A stretch of 64,000 nt of DNA, from the NCBI GenBank assembly GCA_028023455.1, contig JAQFVV010000030.1, forward strand, positions 2,624,501 to 2,688,500, read 5' to 3'. Position 1 is the stretch's first letter; the number at the start of each line of letters is the position of its first letter. Made by a program: the position numbers and the translations under genes. This DNA is from Epiperipatus broadwayi (lineage: Eukaryota > Onychophora > Udeonychophora > Euonychophora > Peripatidae). This document shows positions 10,061 to 21,660 of this stretch, one piece after another. The notes beneath the pieces were generated by a model. It saw nothing but the letters and a program-made list of their open reading frames with translations. It had not been told where the DNA came from and did no database searches.

Positions 10061-13000
10061 CTAAATGAACTTATTCTTAGTTCAGAAAAGGAGAGTGGAT
10101 TCTTTTCAAATAATAAAACTGCAGCATTCATAATCTTTATCTAGTGGTTTTTGAGATTAAATTTCACTTTAAATTCCAATATAAGAAAATTACAAAAATT
10201 AAAACAATCAAGTCCTAGCTCTACCTGATAATCTTCAACTACATGGAGCCTTTTTGCAATATTGCAAATTTGTAAACAAGGATTTAGCAATCATGTAATT
10301 ATATATTGAATCTAAATAACTTTCATATCATCTGTGCTAATAAAATTGAATAATATAAATTTTTATAAAATTTGAAAGTGTACAAATATAACATTGGTAT
10401 TGTGCAATTCTTTGCTCTGTTTTAATATATAATCTATTGTATCTATTATTCTTTGGTGGCTTTCACTGCTAAAAATATACTATAAATATATAATCTTATA
10501 TATAGAGCTCTTAACAAGCTTTGCAGAATATCCCCAATCCCAGACCAGTTTCTGCTACTCGCTTCCTCGGTGAGGTGCTAGGATATTTAAGCATTATATT
10601 AAAAATACCAGGATACGTCCAGAACTTTATCTAATGGATAACTATTAAGTAGAAAATCTGAAATTTTCAGACATTCATATGTCTTCCAATCCAGCTATCT
10701 AACTTAAATTAGCCATATGGGACTGAACCAAGTTCAAATACACTATATATTAATAACTTTAGCAATATAAAATTGCCAAAGCCTTAATAGCAAAAAATTA
10801 AATTTCAAAGAAATCCAGTTATTTGTCACATGACCTAATTTAACAAGTTTGTATTACAAATATAACATTTGTAATACAAGCTTGTTAAATTAGGTCATGT
10901 GACATATGACTATATCTTTGTAATATATAATCTTGTATAAAAATAAATTATAATTGTTCCAGAAAAAATGCAATGATGATAAGTGTTTATTAAATCACAT
11001 TTAAATATATTTGTATTAGTTTACAATGGTCAATACATTTTATATCAGATTGTTAAAATAATCAATGTTTTATTCTGAAAAATTATTTATAATTTTGCTT
11101 CATATATATTATTTATGGATAAACCAAGTAAAAATTTAAACAGTAGTGTGCTAAAGTACATTAATTGTGGATAGAAACCAAGTAAAAGTTTTGACAATAT
11201 ATATATATTTCTTTGCTTACATTTAACACATGCTTTTATGAGGAGTAATCGGAGGACAAGTGAATGGCAGTATTTTCAGATTAATTTGTGTTTTGGCCAT
11301 CTGTGAGAAACTTTGAATTATTTATAGTGACATACCTAATAATTGCCTTTTTTTTATATACTATCAAATAGCTTAAAATTCAAAAATTATTTCAGTTTTG
11401 AACTAATCATTGTTTTATTATATAGACCTAATAGCCTAATAATATTTTTTAGCAATTTTGTTTATGCTAGCTGTGGCAACTTTCATCCTAAAACCAACAG
11501 CCAAAAACTAATGTGAGAATTGCATATAGCATTAATATCTAGTATCTTGATTACTCAAGCTTCACTAAATAAATCTGGAATCAAATAATTAGGATGATTT
11601 ATTGCTTATAAAAACATTTATTGAATTAAGTTAAGAAAATCAAGTTTTTGATGGCATATAGCATTCTTTCAAATAGTTAAAAGAAGATTAACAAACCAAA
11701 ATAATTGATTTAATTTGGAAATTTATTTAGTTTTATAATTGTGTTTATTATGAAATTAATTCAAATATATTAAATATAAAATTTATATTCAATTAATTTC
11801 ATTACTAGGAGGCATAATCTCCTGTTGCTTTTGGCAACTCCAAAGATTCAGATATCTTAAGCTTTTCCCAACTTTCTCTCTCAATAATAAAGACTAGAGG
11901 AACATTTAATTTAAAAAAAAATTTTTTTTAAAAACTAAGTTACATTTATATATTTTAACAAAAATTATAAAATTACTTATTAAATAAGAATTTAAAATAA
12001 TTCCAGTCTAATATATAAAATTGTCATTTTTTACCTATTTCCATTAGTTATGATTATATGGTAGTTTTACTGTATTTTCTATTTGAATAATTATTAAGTA
12101 TAAAGTTTATCCTTTAAGTTATTTAAATAATTATTTATGCGATTCAAAGGGTAAATGATGACAATAAAAATCAGATTATTAAAATTGTATTCCAGTGTTT
12201 ATTTTCTTTAGCACTACAAATTAGTCTTTGCAGCAAAGGAGAGAGATTCACAATGTTTTTTTTTGAGGACTACACAAATTTTGCAATGGATAATAGATTG
12301 AAGAAAATGGAGTTCTAAAAAAAGCATGTTTAAATTTGTATTTGTTCCAATTTTACTATTTAGCATGTATAGACTCGTGCACTTTGCTTATATAAGTTTA
12401 TGCTTAACTCCTGAAAATTAATATATATGCTTTTAAAAATATTAAAATTATTCCAGGAAATAATTTTACTTGATGTAATTTTAGCTCATTTTTATGTTTT
12501 TAATAATACATTGTTTCAAATAGTCCAAAAATTACCTTTAAATTTTTTTTGTATATTGATGCTAGATCTAAATTCAAGATTTCATGTTTAGTTAAATGAT
12601 AACAACAGCATTTTTGTTACTTCTTTTCCTTAAAAAAAGTGAATACAAATTCAAATATTTGGTAAATATAAATAATTATAGTAGTTATTTTGTTGAATGT
12701 AACAATTAATTAGATATTATAATATAAATTGATTCTGTATTTAGGATCATAGAATAATTGAGAAATGTGTAGTATTTTGTACTGGAGCAGCAAGATTTCC
12801 CCAGTGACAAGAGTTTGCTTGGTATTGAAACCCAAGTATTCTCTATTAATGATTCAAATATTAGTTAGATCATATTGATAAATGTTGATTTAAAAATGAT
12901 ATAAATTATTATAAAAGTCTATTAGATTTTTATTTTTAATTATAGTATTACAATGTAAATGAATTATTATTATGTAATATTTTAAAGCTATGATTTTTAA

Positions 13001-13095
13001 TGTATTTAATTATAAATTATGTCTCTAGGGCATGTAAAATATTTTTTATACAATCCTTATTTTATTATTCTATATTTTTTATCTAAATAAAATAG
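10061..13095. other. Non-coding AT-rich stretch upstream of host exon
   Basis: No coding segment with splice signals was found. The only striking structure is the hairpin at 10824-10904. This is presumably intron or 5' flank of the gene whose first visible exon starts at 13096. Confidence 0.5.
10824..10904. repeat. Near-perfect 38-bp inverted repeat with 5-nt loop
   Basis: 10824-10861 is the reverse complement of 10867-10904 with one mismatch, separated by ATAAC. The arms begin TGTCACATGACC. No ORF is involved. It could be a short foldback/MITE or a hairpin formed by a replication or repair event. Confidence 0.9.
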
Positions 13096-13350
13096 GATTC
13101 CAATTCTTCAAAACTATATTCCTATAATCCTGAATGGGAAAACATTCCAGAATTTAGACCTTGGTTGCGCAAGAGCAATGCTCCAGACAGAGCTTATTGT
13201 CTACAATGCCGATTTGATTTTAGTGTAGCTACTAGGGGTTTAGAAGATGTAGAACAACATCTAAGTCAAAAGCATCTTATTACGTTTAGTCAGACACCTT
13301 TACCACCACCAAAATTATTTAAAGCTGATATGCCAGTAGTTTTTAATCAG
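13096..13350 (+). CDS. Host gene exon with C2H2-like (BED-like) zinc finger
   Basis: The exon starts after the acceptor TAAAATAG and ends CAG before the donor GTAAGTAA. It is exactly 85 codons with no stop and phase 0 at both ends. Residues 11-60 read YNPEWENIPEFRPWLRKSN and then YCLQC...QHLSQKH: Cys35, Cys38, His55, His60, a C-x2-C-x16-H-x4-H finger preceded by aromatic residues. This recalls the BED/TTF-like fingers of transposase-derived nuclear proteins. The last quarter is Pro-rich (TPLPPPKLF). Role inferred only: a DNA-binding nuclear protein. The next exon in the same phase is at 14931. The start codon must lie upstream, because the exon opens without a Met. The gene itself is not recognised, and an origin from a domesticated transposase is possible. 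Confidence 0.7.
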
Positions 13351-14422
13351 GTAAGTAATTTCAGATGTGAAATAAATATTATTAACATAATGATAGTTTT
13401 TTTTACAAGTTTTTTTGTTTGTAATATTTAAATACTAATATAGTAATACAATTATCAGAGTATTGTAGTGTGGATATATGTTAAACCTATATATTATATG
13501 TAGGATCCATTATTATTTCTGAATGGGAAGGTTTTAAACCATTTGACAGTAGATATTGGAAATTACTATCTGCCTTTTAAGTTATAAATTCCTCTTGCAC
13601 TCTTATTTAGAGAGTTTCCATTCTGCAGCAGGCCTTAGGATCAGATAGTCTTTGCTTGTCTTTTAGATAATGCTCAAGAATTGAAAAGTTTATAAAACTT
13701 CATGTACAGTTAGTAGTGAAATCATTATAACAATTCATGAGCCAAATTTTATTGAGATAGATGCATGCATTCAAAATGTTTTCTTTGAAAAAAGGATTCA
13801 TTTCAGTTATGATTAACTATCAGAAATAAAGTATGCTCTGGAAAGTAATATAATATTTGACTTGATAATTAAACTTAATTCATAAAAATAGAAATTCTTA
13901 TAAATCAATTTATCGTGTCTGTAAATGAATATTTGAATTCAAAATCACAGTAAATAAATATATAATTGATCTTTGCCAATCTTAACTGGGTATATGCGAA
14001 GTCTTTCTATTATGACAGTATAGAGTAAGTTATCAAATTTCCCTCATTGAAAAAATATTCAAATAAAATATAGTGACTATAAAGTTTAAATAATATGATG
14101 GGAACATCTATTCAGTCCAGAAAAGTAAATTATATAGTTGTATATATGATATATTTATTGCATGATAAAGTATATGATGTTCTTATTGCATGATGATGTT
14201 ATTGCAGATTTTTATAGTCTATATTAAAATTTATAAGCTTTTAAAATTGATAAATTCTATATTTTAAATAAAGAATTAATTTTCAGAATATCATAGCATT
14301 TTTAATAATTTTTCTATTAATTTACCAGTGAAATGTTGACATTCAATTTTTTTTTTTTTAAATTTAAATTTTTCAATTTGAAAATTATAATACATACATA
14401 TATATCTACCATTATTATTATT
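13351..14422 (+). other. First visible intron, 5' part
   Basis: This is intronic between the exons at 13096-13350 and 14931-15071. It is AT-rich with no coding signal until the RTE-C fragment. Confidence 0.6.
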
Positions 14423-14594
14423 ATTACTGGATTCCAAGAGATTGTAAAAGACCCAGAAAAAGACCACATGTGAGATGGATGGATGAAATAAGAAAGTGTG
14501 CAGAGGTGATGTGGAGAAGCTAAAAATTGGAGAAGATGGATTGAACTTGGAGAGACCTTCATCCTGCAGTGGATTGATAATGATGATGATGATA
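14423..14594 (+). mobile_element. RTE-C: 3' stub of an RTE-clade LINE
   Basis: About 170 bp almost identical to the last part of RTE-B: it reads WIPRDCKRPRKRPHVRWMDE and continues to the family 3' end with a TGA trinucleotide run (about 14574-14594). It is preceded by an ATT microsatellite and flanked by ACCATTA on both sides (14408-14414 and about 14595-14602), a possible target duplication. A small deletion removes a few codons after 'VMWR'. It lies in the host intron. Confidence 0.85.
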
Positions 14595-14930
14595 ACCATT
14601 ACTATAATTAATGTAAATTTCAGTATTTCAAATACAGAGCTGTAGACTTGAGAAAAAAATGTTTATGACTTGTACTATGCTAACTAGACTTTATATAGAA
14701 GAAACTGGATAGTTCTCAAATATAATACATTATTGCTTTGTATTTACTGAGAGTGATTGTTGTAAATAGGTGCATGTTAAAGAAACACTGTGTGAGAGTT
14801 AATTCTTTATTGTAATTATTCATGAGTATATTCTTTGAAATTATACTTATTATATTTGAATTTTTCTTCCTTATCAATAAGATTTTTTTTATTTGTAATT
14901 ATTTGTGCTACTATGTATGTGTTTTTAAAG

Positions 14931-15071
14931 ATGTTGAATGGAATTGGTTCTATCAAAGATGCAGAAAGAATTACACCAAGAATTAAAGAAAATCAGTTTT
15001 TTAATAATGAAAAAGACAGTCTTTTAGCAAAGAACTCAAATTTTAGAGAGACTTCAGAAGAACCATCAGAA
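14931..15071 (+). CDS. Host gene second visible exon
   Basis: The T-rich tract and acceptor TTTTTAAAG precede the exon, which ends GAA before the donor GTAAGTTT. It is exactly 47 codons, phase 0-0, and compatible with the exon ending at 13350. The peptide is charged and polar (SIKDAERITPRIKEN, then SNFRETSEEPSE) with no recognisable domain; the Ser/Glu-rich end looks disordered. It opens with an ATG, so an internal or alternative start is possible, but the matching phase argues for an internal exon. If spliced to the 44042 exon the intervening intron is about 29 kb. Confidence 0.6.
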
Positions 15072-16217
15072 GTAAGTTTTTTTAAAAGAAAAAAAATAGA
15101 TTTTATGTTTATTCTCATTTTTAAATTTGAAAGTCTATTGTTACTAGTATAATTTTTTAATTGTTGATGTACACACACATATACATATCTGAAGCAGCAC
15201 TCATAAATGAGTATGGTTTTCCTAACTCTAGAATTAAAAAAAAAAAAATTTCATGGGTTTCCAATAACTACACAAACTAATTTATGAATCTTATATTTGC
15301 TATTTAGATTATATAATGATTTTTTTATTTGATAAGTGGTATGCTGCAGTTTAACTTTTTTTCCAGAAAACTTCATCACCTATCTAACTATAGTTTTCTG
15401 TTGTATTTTAGTTTTAGCACTACCTCAATCAGTATTGCATTAGTTTAGAGTTTTTGAGATAATTTTTATATTGTAAATGGGATCTGTCTTTTGCAAGGAA
15501 AATGTATATATTCAATATCATAACAAACAAACTGAAGGCACCTTTCAAGAATCTTATGATCTCACTATTGTACTTTAAGCATACATTGAAGAATTCTTAA
15601 ACAAAAGTTTTCTATTGTCTTAGTGTTCCATAGATAGGAAGGCTATGTTTCATTTCCATACAATAAATTTGTCAGAATTCTAGAGTTAGTTGAAGAAGCT
15701 GTATATCTTTTAAGTTTATGAATGCAGCAGCAACACATAAAAATCTTTGTTGCATCTCAATATCCAAATTTATCCCTCTAACTAAAAAGTTACTGAATAA
15801 GATATTTAAAACTGATTCATATTTTTGATCTGATAATCATTCAATCCAAAAATGGCAGCCTAATTATTAACCCTAACCAAATTTTTTAAGATTGTATTCA
15901 AAATATTTAAGACAATTTTTATTTTTTCTTGTAATCATTTGAAATTAAAATCAAAGTATGGTTAATATCTTAATGCCTGTTCCTTTAAACTTTTTTTTAA
16001 TGTAAACTGTTCCAAATATTACTGTTATAAAAACAGAAAACAAAATTGGTGCTATTGTAGATAGCTCCTTGTTTAGCAACAGTTTTTCATTTCAATTATG
16101 TCAGATTTTTTACTCCATAATAATACTTTTTTTCATGTTATAATGAAGTAGCTGCATAATGTGAATAGATTTCTTTAGATTGCTACTATTTTCAGATGAT
16201 GCCTATTTATTATATAC
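15072..16217 (+). other. Start of the 29-kb host intron
   Basis: Non-coding AT-rich sequence between the donor at 15072 and the left end of hAT-1. No element was recognised. Confidence 0.55.
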
Positions 16218-16233
16218 CATGATGGTGAACCTA
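16210..16233 (+). repeat. hAT-1 left TSD and terminal inverted repeat
   Basis: 8-bp TTATATAC followed by the diverged terminus starting CATGATGG and continuing GTGAACCT. It pairs with 29915-29938. Confidence 0.75.
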
Positions 16234-16378
16234 TGGCACATTTGAATTTTTTACTGGCACGTGAACTATTTATGTCATAATTTTCTATGCTTTAAATTAT
16301 TCAATTTTTTTTTGTTGTTGCTAAAATCTGTACTAATAAAAATTTACTGTAAACTAAAGATAAAATAAATATTATATT

Positions 16379-16403
16379 AGAGTTCAATTTACAATTGAAC
16401 TCT
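16379..16403. repeat. 11-bp perfect hairpin in hAT-1 5' region
   Basis: AGAGTTCAATT and AATTGAACTCT around a TAC loop. It is a sub-terminal palindrome of the kind sometimes found in hAT ends; function unknown. Confidence 0.8.
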
Positions 16404-18513
16404 GATTAGAAGCAATAAATTAGGATATTTTAAGTCAAATAAAGTGGTACCAGTATACTGTGATATCATATTTTATAAACCTGCCAGCTGATTCCAATAA
16501 ACTAGAAAGTAAACTCCCTAAAATATTTTATAACTCTGTGAAATACATTTTTTCAAATTTAAAGTAAAAGTAATCAAATGGTTTTCTGTCTTAATCTTTT
16601 TTCATCTAAATGTGCTGACACCATTGCATAATCAGTGCCATCAAATGACTTTTTTTTTTTTTTGCTTGTAGTTTTGCTGTAATAGTTAAATGTAATGTAC
16701 CGGAAGAAAGATTTTGTTTTCGTATATCCTGACCACGAGGGCGCCACTAGTTCAAAAATCGGAACTAGACATTTATTTTAAGGGTGGGCAGGATATACAA
16801 ACATGAATGTTCCGGACTAAACCCAGGGAGAGCAAAAGCTCATTTTATGTTGTTTAGACAATTGGGGAAACACTGAGACAAATGTCAGCCAAAATAATTA
16901 CAAGAACTTTTTTTAATTTATTAAACAATAACAAAATAAACATGAGAACTTGATCTAAATTTTCTTAGCAGATCTTAACATTGAGTGTATGCGAGCATTA
17001 ATACATTAAATACCCAGGCAGACAAGTTCATTTCTCATCTATAACATAATAAGGGCTTATATCTTCCTGCTAGTGGTTCACCCAACCAATTCCATTTTCA
17101 CTATAGAGATTTAGTAAGATGCATGCTTTTGGAGAACAACGGGACAGCGCAGACGAGCTTTTCTTAGTCGGGAAAAGAAACGTCGGAACCAAGAATGTCC
17201 TAATTCTGCAAAACGCTCATGGACAAGTACGTTTAAACGAGCCAAGGTTAGTCTCACACAAGAAAAGTAACATTATGAACTACGTAATCTGAGTTATAGA
17301 AAATAAATCTCTACCAAGAAAACAAAATCCTCTAAACCGCCAACCAAAGGATCAGCGGTCTGCAGAAACGCAAACCAAGTTTGATTAAGTTTAATGACAA
17401 AGCAAACAAACAAAAAAAAACAGGAGAGTAAAAGAAAACTACTAAGGTCGGTTTGAGTATCAAGAGTCGTAGAACTGAGAAAATATTAAGCATATAAAAT
17501 ATCACTCGCCATACACTCTCAAATAAGTAATATTTTAAAATGGAAAAATCTTGCTACTAAGATTGTAATGTAAAAATATATAATAAAAAAAACCAATACA
17601 TTAATATGTAAGTTGATAAATTACATGTCATAAATATAAATTTCTTTTTAAGATTAAGCTGAGATTTGCTAGAGACTTAATTAGAGATTTAGCCCTGATT
17701 TTGATATGGAAAGGTAAGTTACGTCGAGGTAATATTAATTTCTGCTGTTCACACAAAGTTCAGTTTATAGAGTTCTATACAACGGCTGTCATTTACTACA
17801 GGTTCAGAAGAGTGGAGGCACTATCGGGATCCTCTCTGGACTTGACACTTAGGTCATGATTGAAGTCACAATTTGGAGCTCCGGAGGTTCATCTTTGGAA
17901 AGGCTCAGCCCATCATGTTGTGGAGATTCTTCATGGGCGTATATTATAGGCATGGCTGCTACTATCACAGCAAATAGAATTATTGTCGATCAACGGAAAT
18001 TCAACTTGGTGATTCTCGTGGAACAAATATCAAATAAAAATTAGAATCACATAAACGATGCAACAGTCCAGTAACAGCTAAAATCTGGATGAATCCTCAA
18101 TCAAGAAGCTGAATAAGCAGCTGAGCAAAAAGAACTGAATGACGAGATTAGTCTCTCTGAATAATCTGATAAGACAAAAAAAAAATCCAGAGCTATTTAT
18201 GTCCATTGTTATCTCCCGCGCAATCTTTTTTTTTTAACTTTCAACCAGGGTAAATCTCTATCTCCTGCTCAATCTTAATTAGAAAAACAATATCTTACAG
18301 GGCTTTATCTTATAAAATTATTATTATTACATATCAAACTAAATCTCAGCTTTAAAATAAATCAACATTAAATTTTTTTAGTTTTTTAAATAAAATACTT
18401 TTATAAGAAGACTAACTAAACTTTGCTTGCTTATAATTATTTTAAAATAAAACAAGCATCATAAAAAAAAAAATTATTTTATACTAAAATCAACTGAGAA
18501 TTAAAAATATAAG

Positions 18514-18525
18514 AATTCAATATAA
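18514..18525. repeat. Left 12-bp target-site duplication of PLE-2
   Basis: AATTCAATATAA, identical to 21649-21660. The empty site is seen near 27738-27752 in the other LTR. Confidence 0.9.
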
Positions 18526-18526
18526 T

Positions 18527-19437
18527 AGTACACAATAGTCAAATATATTTAAAAATACATATATACAAGCAACAAAGATTACAAATTATAAAATTATTAT
18601 ATAAAAGCCTTTTTCGGCAAATTATGTTTTTTTTTTTGCCCTTTTCAATATGTCTCCACGATTTAAAGCACATACAGCCCCATCTATATCAATACATGAG
18701 AGAAGACAGATAAACAAATGGATATCTGACACGATCTATTATGTGATTTTTTGCCCCCTCAATTCTACTACAAAATTACTCTGTTATATATATTGAATGG
18801 ATATATATCCACATATATTAATTAATTAACTATCCATTCTTTATCCATTAACCACTTATTATTTAACTTAATGGATGTTTTATATATATTCATACAGTTG
18901 TTTTTATTATACATGATGTAGTTTGTTTCATATATTTTACGTCTATTAACATTTTTAATATAATCAAGAACACTTATATTATCAATACAATTTATTTTAT
19001 GTCCGTACTGCAAATAATGAACATATATCGCAGATCTATCATCTTTCCTAGCAATAGCATCATTGTGTTCTTTAGCTCTTTCTCCCAATTGCTTTGACGT
19101 CTGGCTATAGTAAATCATATTACAAAAATTACATCTAATTTTATAAACCATTCCTCTCTTATATTTTATATCATCTTTCATCCTACAATTAGTTATCAAT
19201 TTATCCAAATTTTTGCTATTAGCCCATCCCACATTAATGTTTTTATCTATATAATTTTTACTTTTTTTATTTAATATATTATATACACTAAGCAAATATG
19301 AAATTTTTATCCACTTCTTTTGTTTATTAGTCCTACATCTATTATTATTCGTGCTATTTACTCCATGTTGTGAAAATATATTGTCAATACTGCGCGCTGC
19401 ATATCCATATCCCGTATATGTTTGTTTAAATTTATCC
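18527..19437 (-). repeat. PLE-2 left inverted arm (3' end with GIY-YIG region)
   Basis: Reverse complement of 20682-21592 with scattered point differences. It holds the endonuclease segment joined to the RT, the 3' UTR and a terminal hairpin segment near 18608-18652. Confidence 0.9.
18608..18652 (-). ncRNA. Hammerhead-like hairpin near PLE-2 left end
   Basis: On the minus strand: TTGAAAA, GGCAAA pairing with TTTGCC across an A-rich loop, then GAAA. This is the same order as in PLE-1 (box, stem II, GAAA). The first box departs from CUGANGA, so catalysis is uncertain. Confidence 0.35.
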
Positions 19438-20640
19438 TACTGTAACATAGCAATATTTCTATCTGTATTAAATCTATCGTTCTTATATTTAAAATTCTTA
19501 ATTACACTCATCTTTTGTATCCATGGTTGTTTTGAATCAATTGATATAATTTTCCTTAATTTATAATCTTTAATAAAATGCTTAATTATAATATCATTAT
19601 TTTGATTTAAAATAATTTCAATATCTAAATACCTTATTTCATTATCAATTTCTTTCATAGTAAACCTAATATTATCAACATTATTATTAAATTGTTTATA
19701 TAATTTATATATTGCCCTCTTATTACCAATTATCAAACTATCATCTACATATCTAAAATAATGTAGTACTTCTTTTTTAATTATACTGCCTTTTATAATA
19801 TTGATTTCCATGTCATTAATGAACATAGATGCCATAAGCCCACTAATCGCGCATCCCATTACCCATCCCTTATTTATACTCCAATATTCATTATTATATT
19901 TAAAATATAAACTATTATTTATTAGGTTCAATGCTTCATTTATAATACTAATTATGCTATTATCATTGATATATAGAGATAAAGCCTTTATGACGATACT
20001 AATGCTTTTAATTCTAGGGATACTAGGGTACATCAATTCTATGTCCATCACAAAGATACTGTGGTTTCTATTTATATTCATCATATTTAATTTATCAATA
20101 ATAGCCTCTGTATTTTTTATACAATATTGTCCATAACCAATAATATCAGCTATCCATTTGTTTAAATATTTACAAAATTTATGTAAAATGAAATTGCTAA
20201 AATTAAACAATAATCTTAAAGGGTTATCTTCCTTATGCGTTTTTACCTTACAATATATATATGGGTTCTCATATGAATTAGGATATAAAGAATAATATTG
20301 ATTATCACTTATAATGTTATTAAGCTTCATCTTTTTTAACAATTTTACATATTTATTTTTTATATTATTTGTAGGATCTTTAGATAATCTACTATACCCC
20401 TCAATTTTTATTACACTATCTATTCTATCATTATAGTCCTTAGCGTACATTACAACAAAACGACAACCTTTATCTTCTTTACTTATTACAATCCCAGAGC
20501 CATTACATATATATCTAATTTCGTTTATTATTTTTTTGTAGTTTATAATCCTTATTAGAAATATTAAGTTCGTATAAATGTCTATTTAAAACACAATGTA
20601 ATTTCTTTTTCTCCCCGTATGAAATATGTGCCAATTCAAT
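18822..20640 (-). pseudogene. PLE-2 reverse transcriptase-GIY-YIG endonuclease
   Basis: The 337-residue open stretch 20450-19437 is a Penelope-type RT: CKVKTHKEDNPLRLLFNFS, GCAISGLMASMFINDME and the catalytic YFRYVDDSLII (about residues 220-231), then a thumb with MKEIDNEIRYLDIEI. Upstream, a frameshift in an A run near 20535 leads to a further block with IVISKEDKGCRFVVMYAKDY, so the ORF began at or before 20640. At 19437 a TAG stop follows MLQ. The same frame then continues DKFKQTY... through the GIY-YIG domain (VYKIRCNFCNMIYYSQ; RAKEH; KIYETNYI) to 18822. RT and endonuclease were therefore one protein, now split by one stop and one frameshift. The G of the YIG-like motif is Ser here but Gly in the right arm. 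Confidence 0.9.
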
Positions 20641-20678
20641 GTCTGTTATAATCCTCTTCTTTATATCTTTGTTTATAA

Positions 20679-21296
20679 ATGGATAAATTTAAACAAACAT
20701 ATATGGGACATGGATATGCAGCGCGTAGTATTGACAATATATTTTCACAATATGGAGTAAATAGCACGAATAATAATAGATGTAGGACTAATAAACAAAA
20801 GAAGTGGATAAAAATTTCATATTTGCCTAGTGTATATAATATATTAAATAAAAAAAGTAAAAATTATATGGATAAAAACATTAACATGGGATGGGCTAAT
20901 AGCAAAAATTTGGATAAATTGATAACTAATTGTAGGATGAAAGATGATATAAAATATAAGAGAGGAATGGTTTATAAAATTAGATGTAATTTTTGTAATA
21001 TGATTTACTATGGCCAGATGTCAAAGCAATTGGGAGGAAGAGCTAAAGAACACAATGATGCTATTGCTAAGAAAGATGATAGATCTGCATTAAATGTTCA
21101 TTATTTGCAGTATGGACATAAAATAAATTGTATTGATAATATAAGTGTTCTTGATTATATTAAAAATGTTAATAGACGTAAAATATATGAAACAAACTAC
21201 ATCATGTATAATAAAAACAACTGTATGAATATATACAAAACATCCATTAAGTTAAATAATAAGTGGTTAATGAATAAAGAATGGATAGTTAATTAA
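20679..21296 (+). CDS. Intact stand-alone GIY-YIG endonuclease ORF of PLE-2 right arm
   Basis: 205 residues from ATG to TAA with no interruption, on the strand opposite to the RT. It is the inverted-arm copy of the endonuclease domain. Residues 95-115 read the GIY part (MVYKIRCNFCNMIYYGQ), RAKEHNDAI gives the conserved Arg and the following His, and YETNYIMYN carries the catalytic Glu. Members of this family nick DNA for Penelope retrotransposition. The ATG comes from the junction base: the left arm has TAG-GAT where this has ATG-GAT. About ten amino-acid differences separate it from the RT-linked copy. Expression of this ORF alone is not shown; it may be only a by-product of the inverted arm. 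Confidence 0.75.
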   Translation: MDKFKQTYMGHGYAARSIDNIFSQYGVNSTNNNRCRTNKQKKWIKISYLPSVYNILNKKSKNYMDKNINMGWANSKNLDKLITNCRMKDDIKYKRGMVYKIRCNFCNMIYYGQMSKQLGGRAKEHNDAIAKKDDRSALNVHYLQYGHKINCIDNISVLDYIKNVNRRKIYETNYIMYNKNNCMNIYKTSIKLNNKWLMNKEWIVN

Positions 21297-21592
21297 TTAA
21301 TATATGTGGATATATATCCATTCAATATATATAACAGAGTAATTTTGTAGTAGAATTGAGGGGGGGAAAAATCACATAATAGATCGTGTCAGATATCCAT
21401 TTGTTTATCTGTCTTCTCTCATGTCATGTATTGATATAGATGTTGCTGTATATGCTTTAAATCGTGGAGACATATTGAAAAGGGCAAAAAAACATAATTT
21501 GCCGAAAAAGGCTTTTATATAATAATTTTATAATTTGTAATCTTTGTTGCTTGTATATATGTATTTTTAAACATATTTGACTATTGTATACT
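20682..21592 (+). repeat. PLE-2 right inverted arm
   Basis: Inverted counterpart of 18527-19437. It starts exactly where the RT stop lies in the other arm and contains an intact endonuclease ORF on the + strand. Confidence 0.9.
21470..21513 (+). ncRNA. Hammerhead-like hairpin near PLE-2 right end
   Basis: Inverted-arm copy of 18608-18652 with the same TTGAAAA, GGCAAA/TTTGCC stem and GAAA boxes. Confidence 0.35.
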
Positions 21593-21648
21593 TGAAGTGC
21601 AACATAAAAAAGAATTGTTTTTAATTCTGATTCTTTTTCTGTATAGTA

Positions 21649-21660
21649 AATTCAATATAA
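21649..21660. repeat. Right 12-bp target-site duplication of PLE-2
   Basis: AATTCAATATAA; LTR sequence resumes directly after it. Confidence 0.9.

Larger units (their letters stand above)
18526..21648 (-). mobile_element. PLE-2: Penelope-like element with long inverted arms, inside gypsy-1 LTR
   Basis: Bounded by a 12-bp duplication AATTCAATATAA (18514-18525, 21649-21660) that is single in the other gypsy-1 LTR, which proves insertion there. The layout on the minus strand is: inverted copy of the 3' end, then N-terminal region and RT (20640-19437), then the GIY-YIG endonuclease and 3' end (19437-18527). The inverted arms are about 0.91 kb each with a 1.24-kb RT loop. A 56-bp tail after the right arm (21593-21648) belongs to neither the arm nor the LTR. 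It is younger than gypsy-1 and much better preserved than PLE-1. Confidence 0.9.

Noticed and set aside
17856-18044. 62-residue open frame in the gypsy-1 LTR
   Set aside because: Antisense to the element's genes, not kept in the other LTR, no motif.
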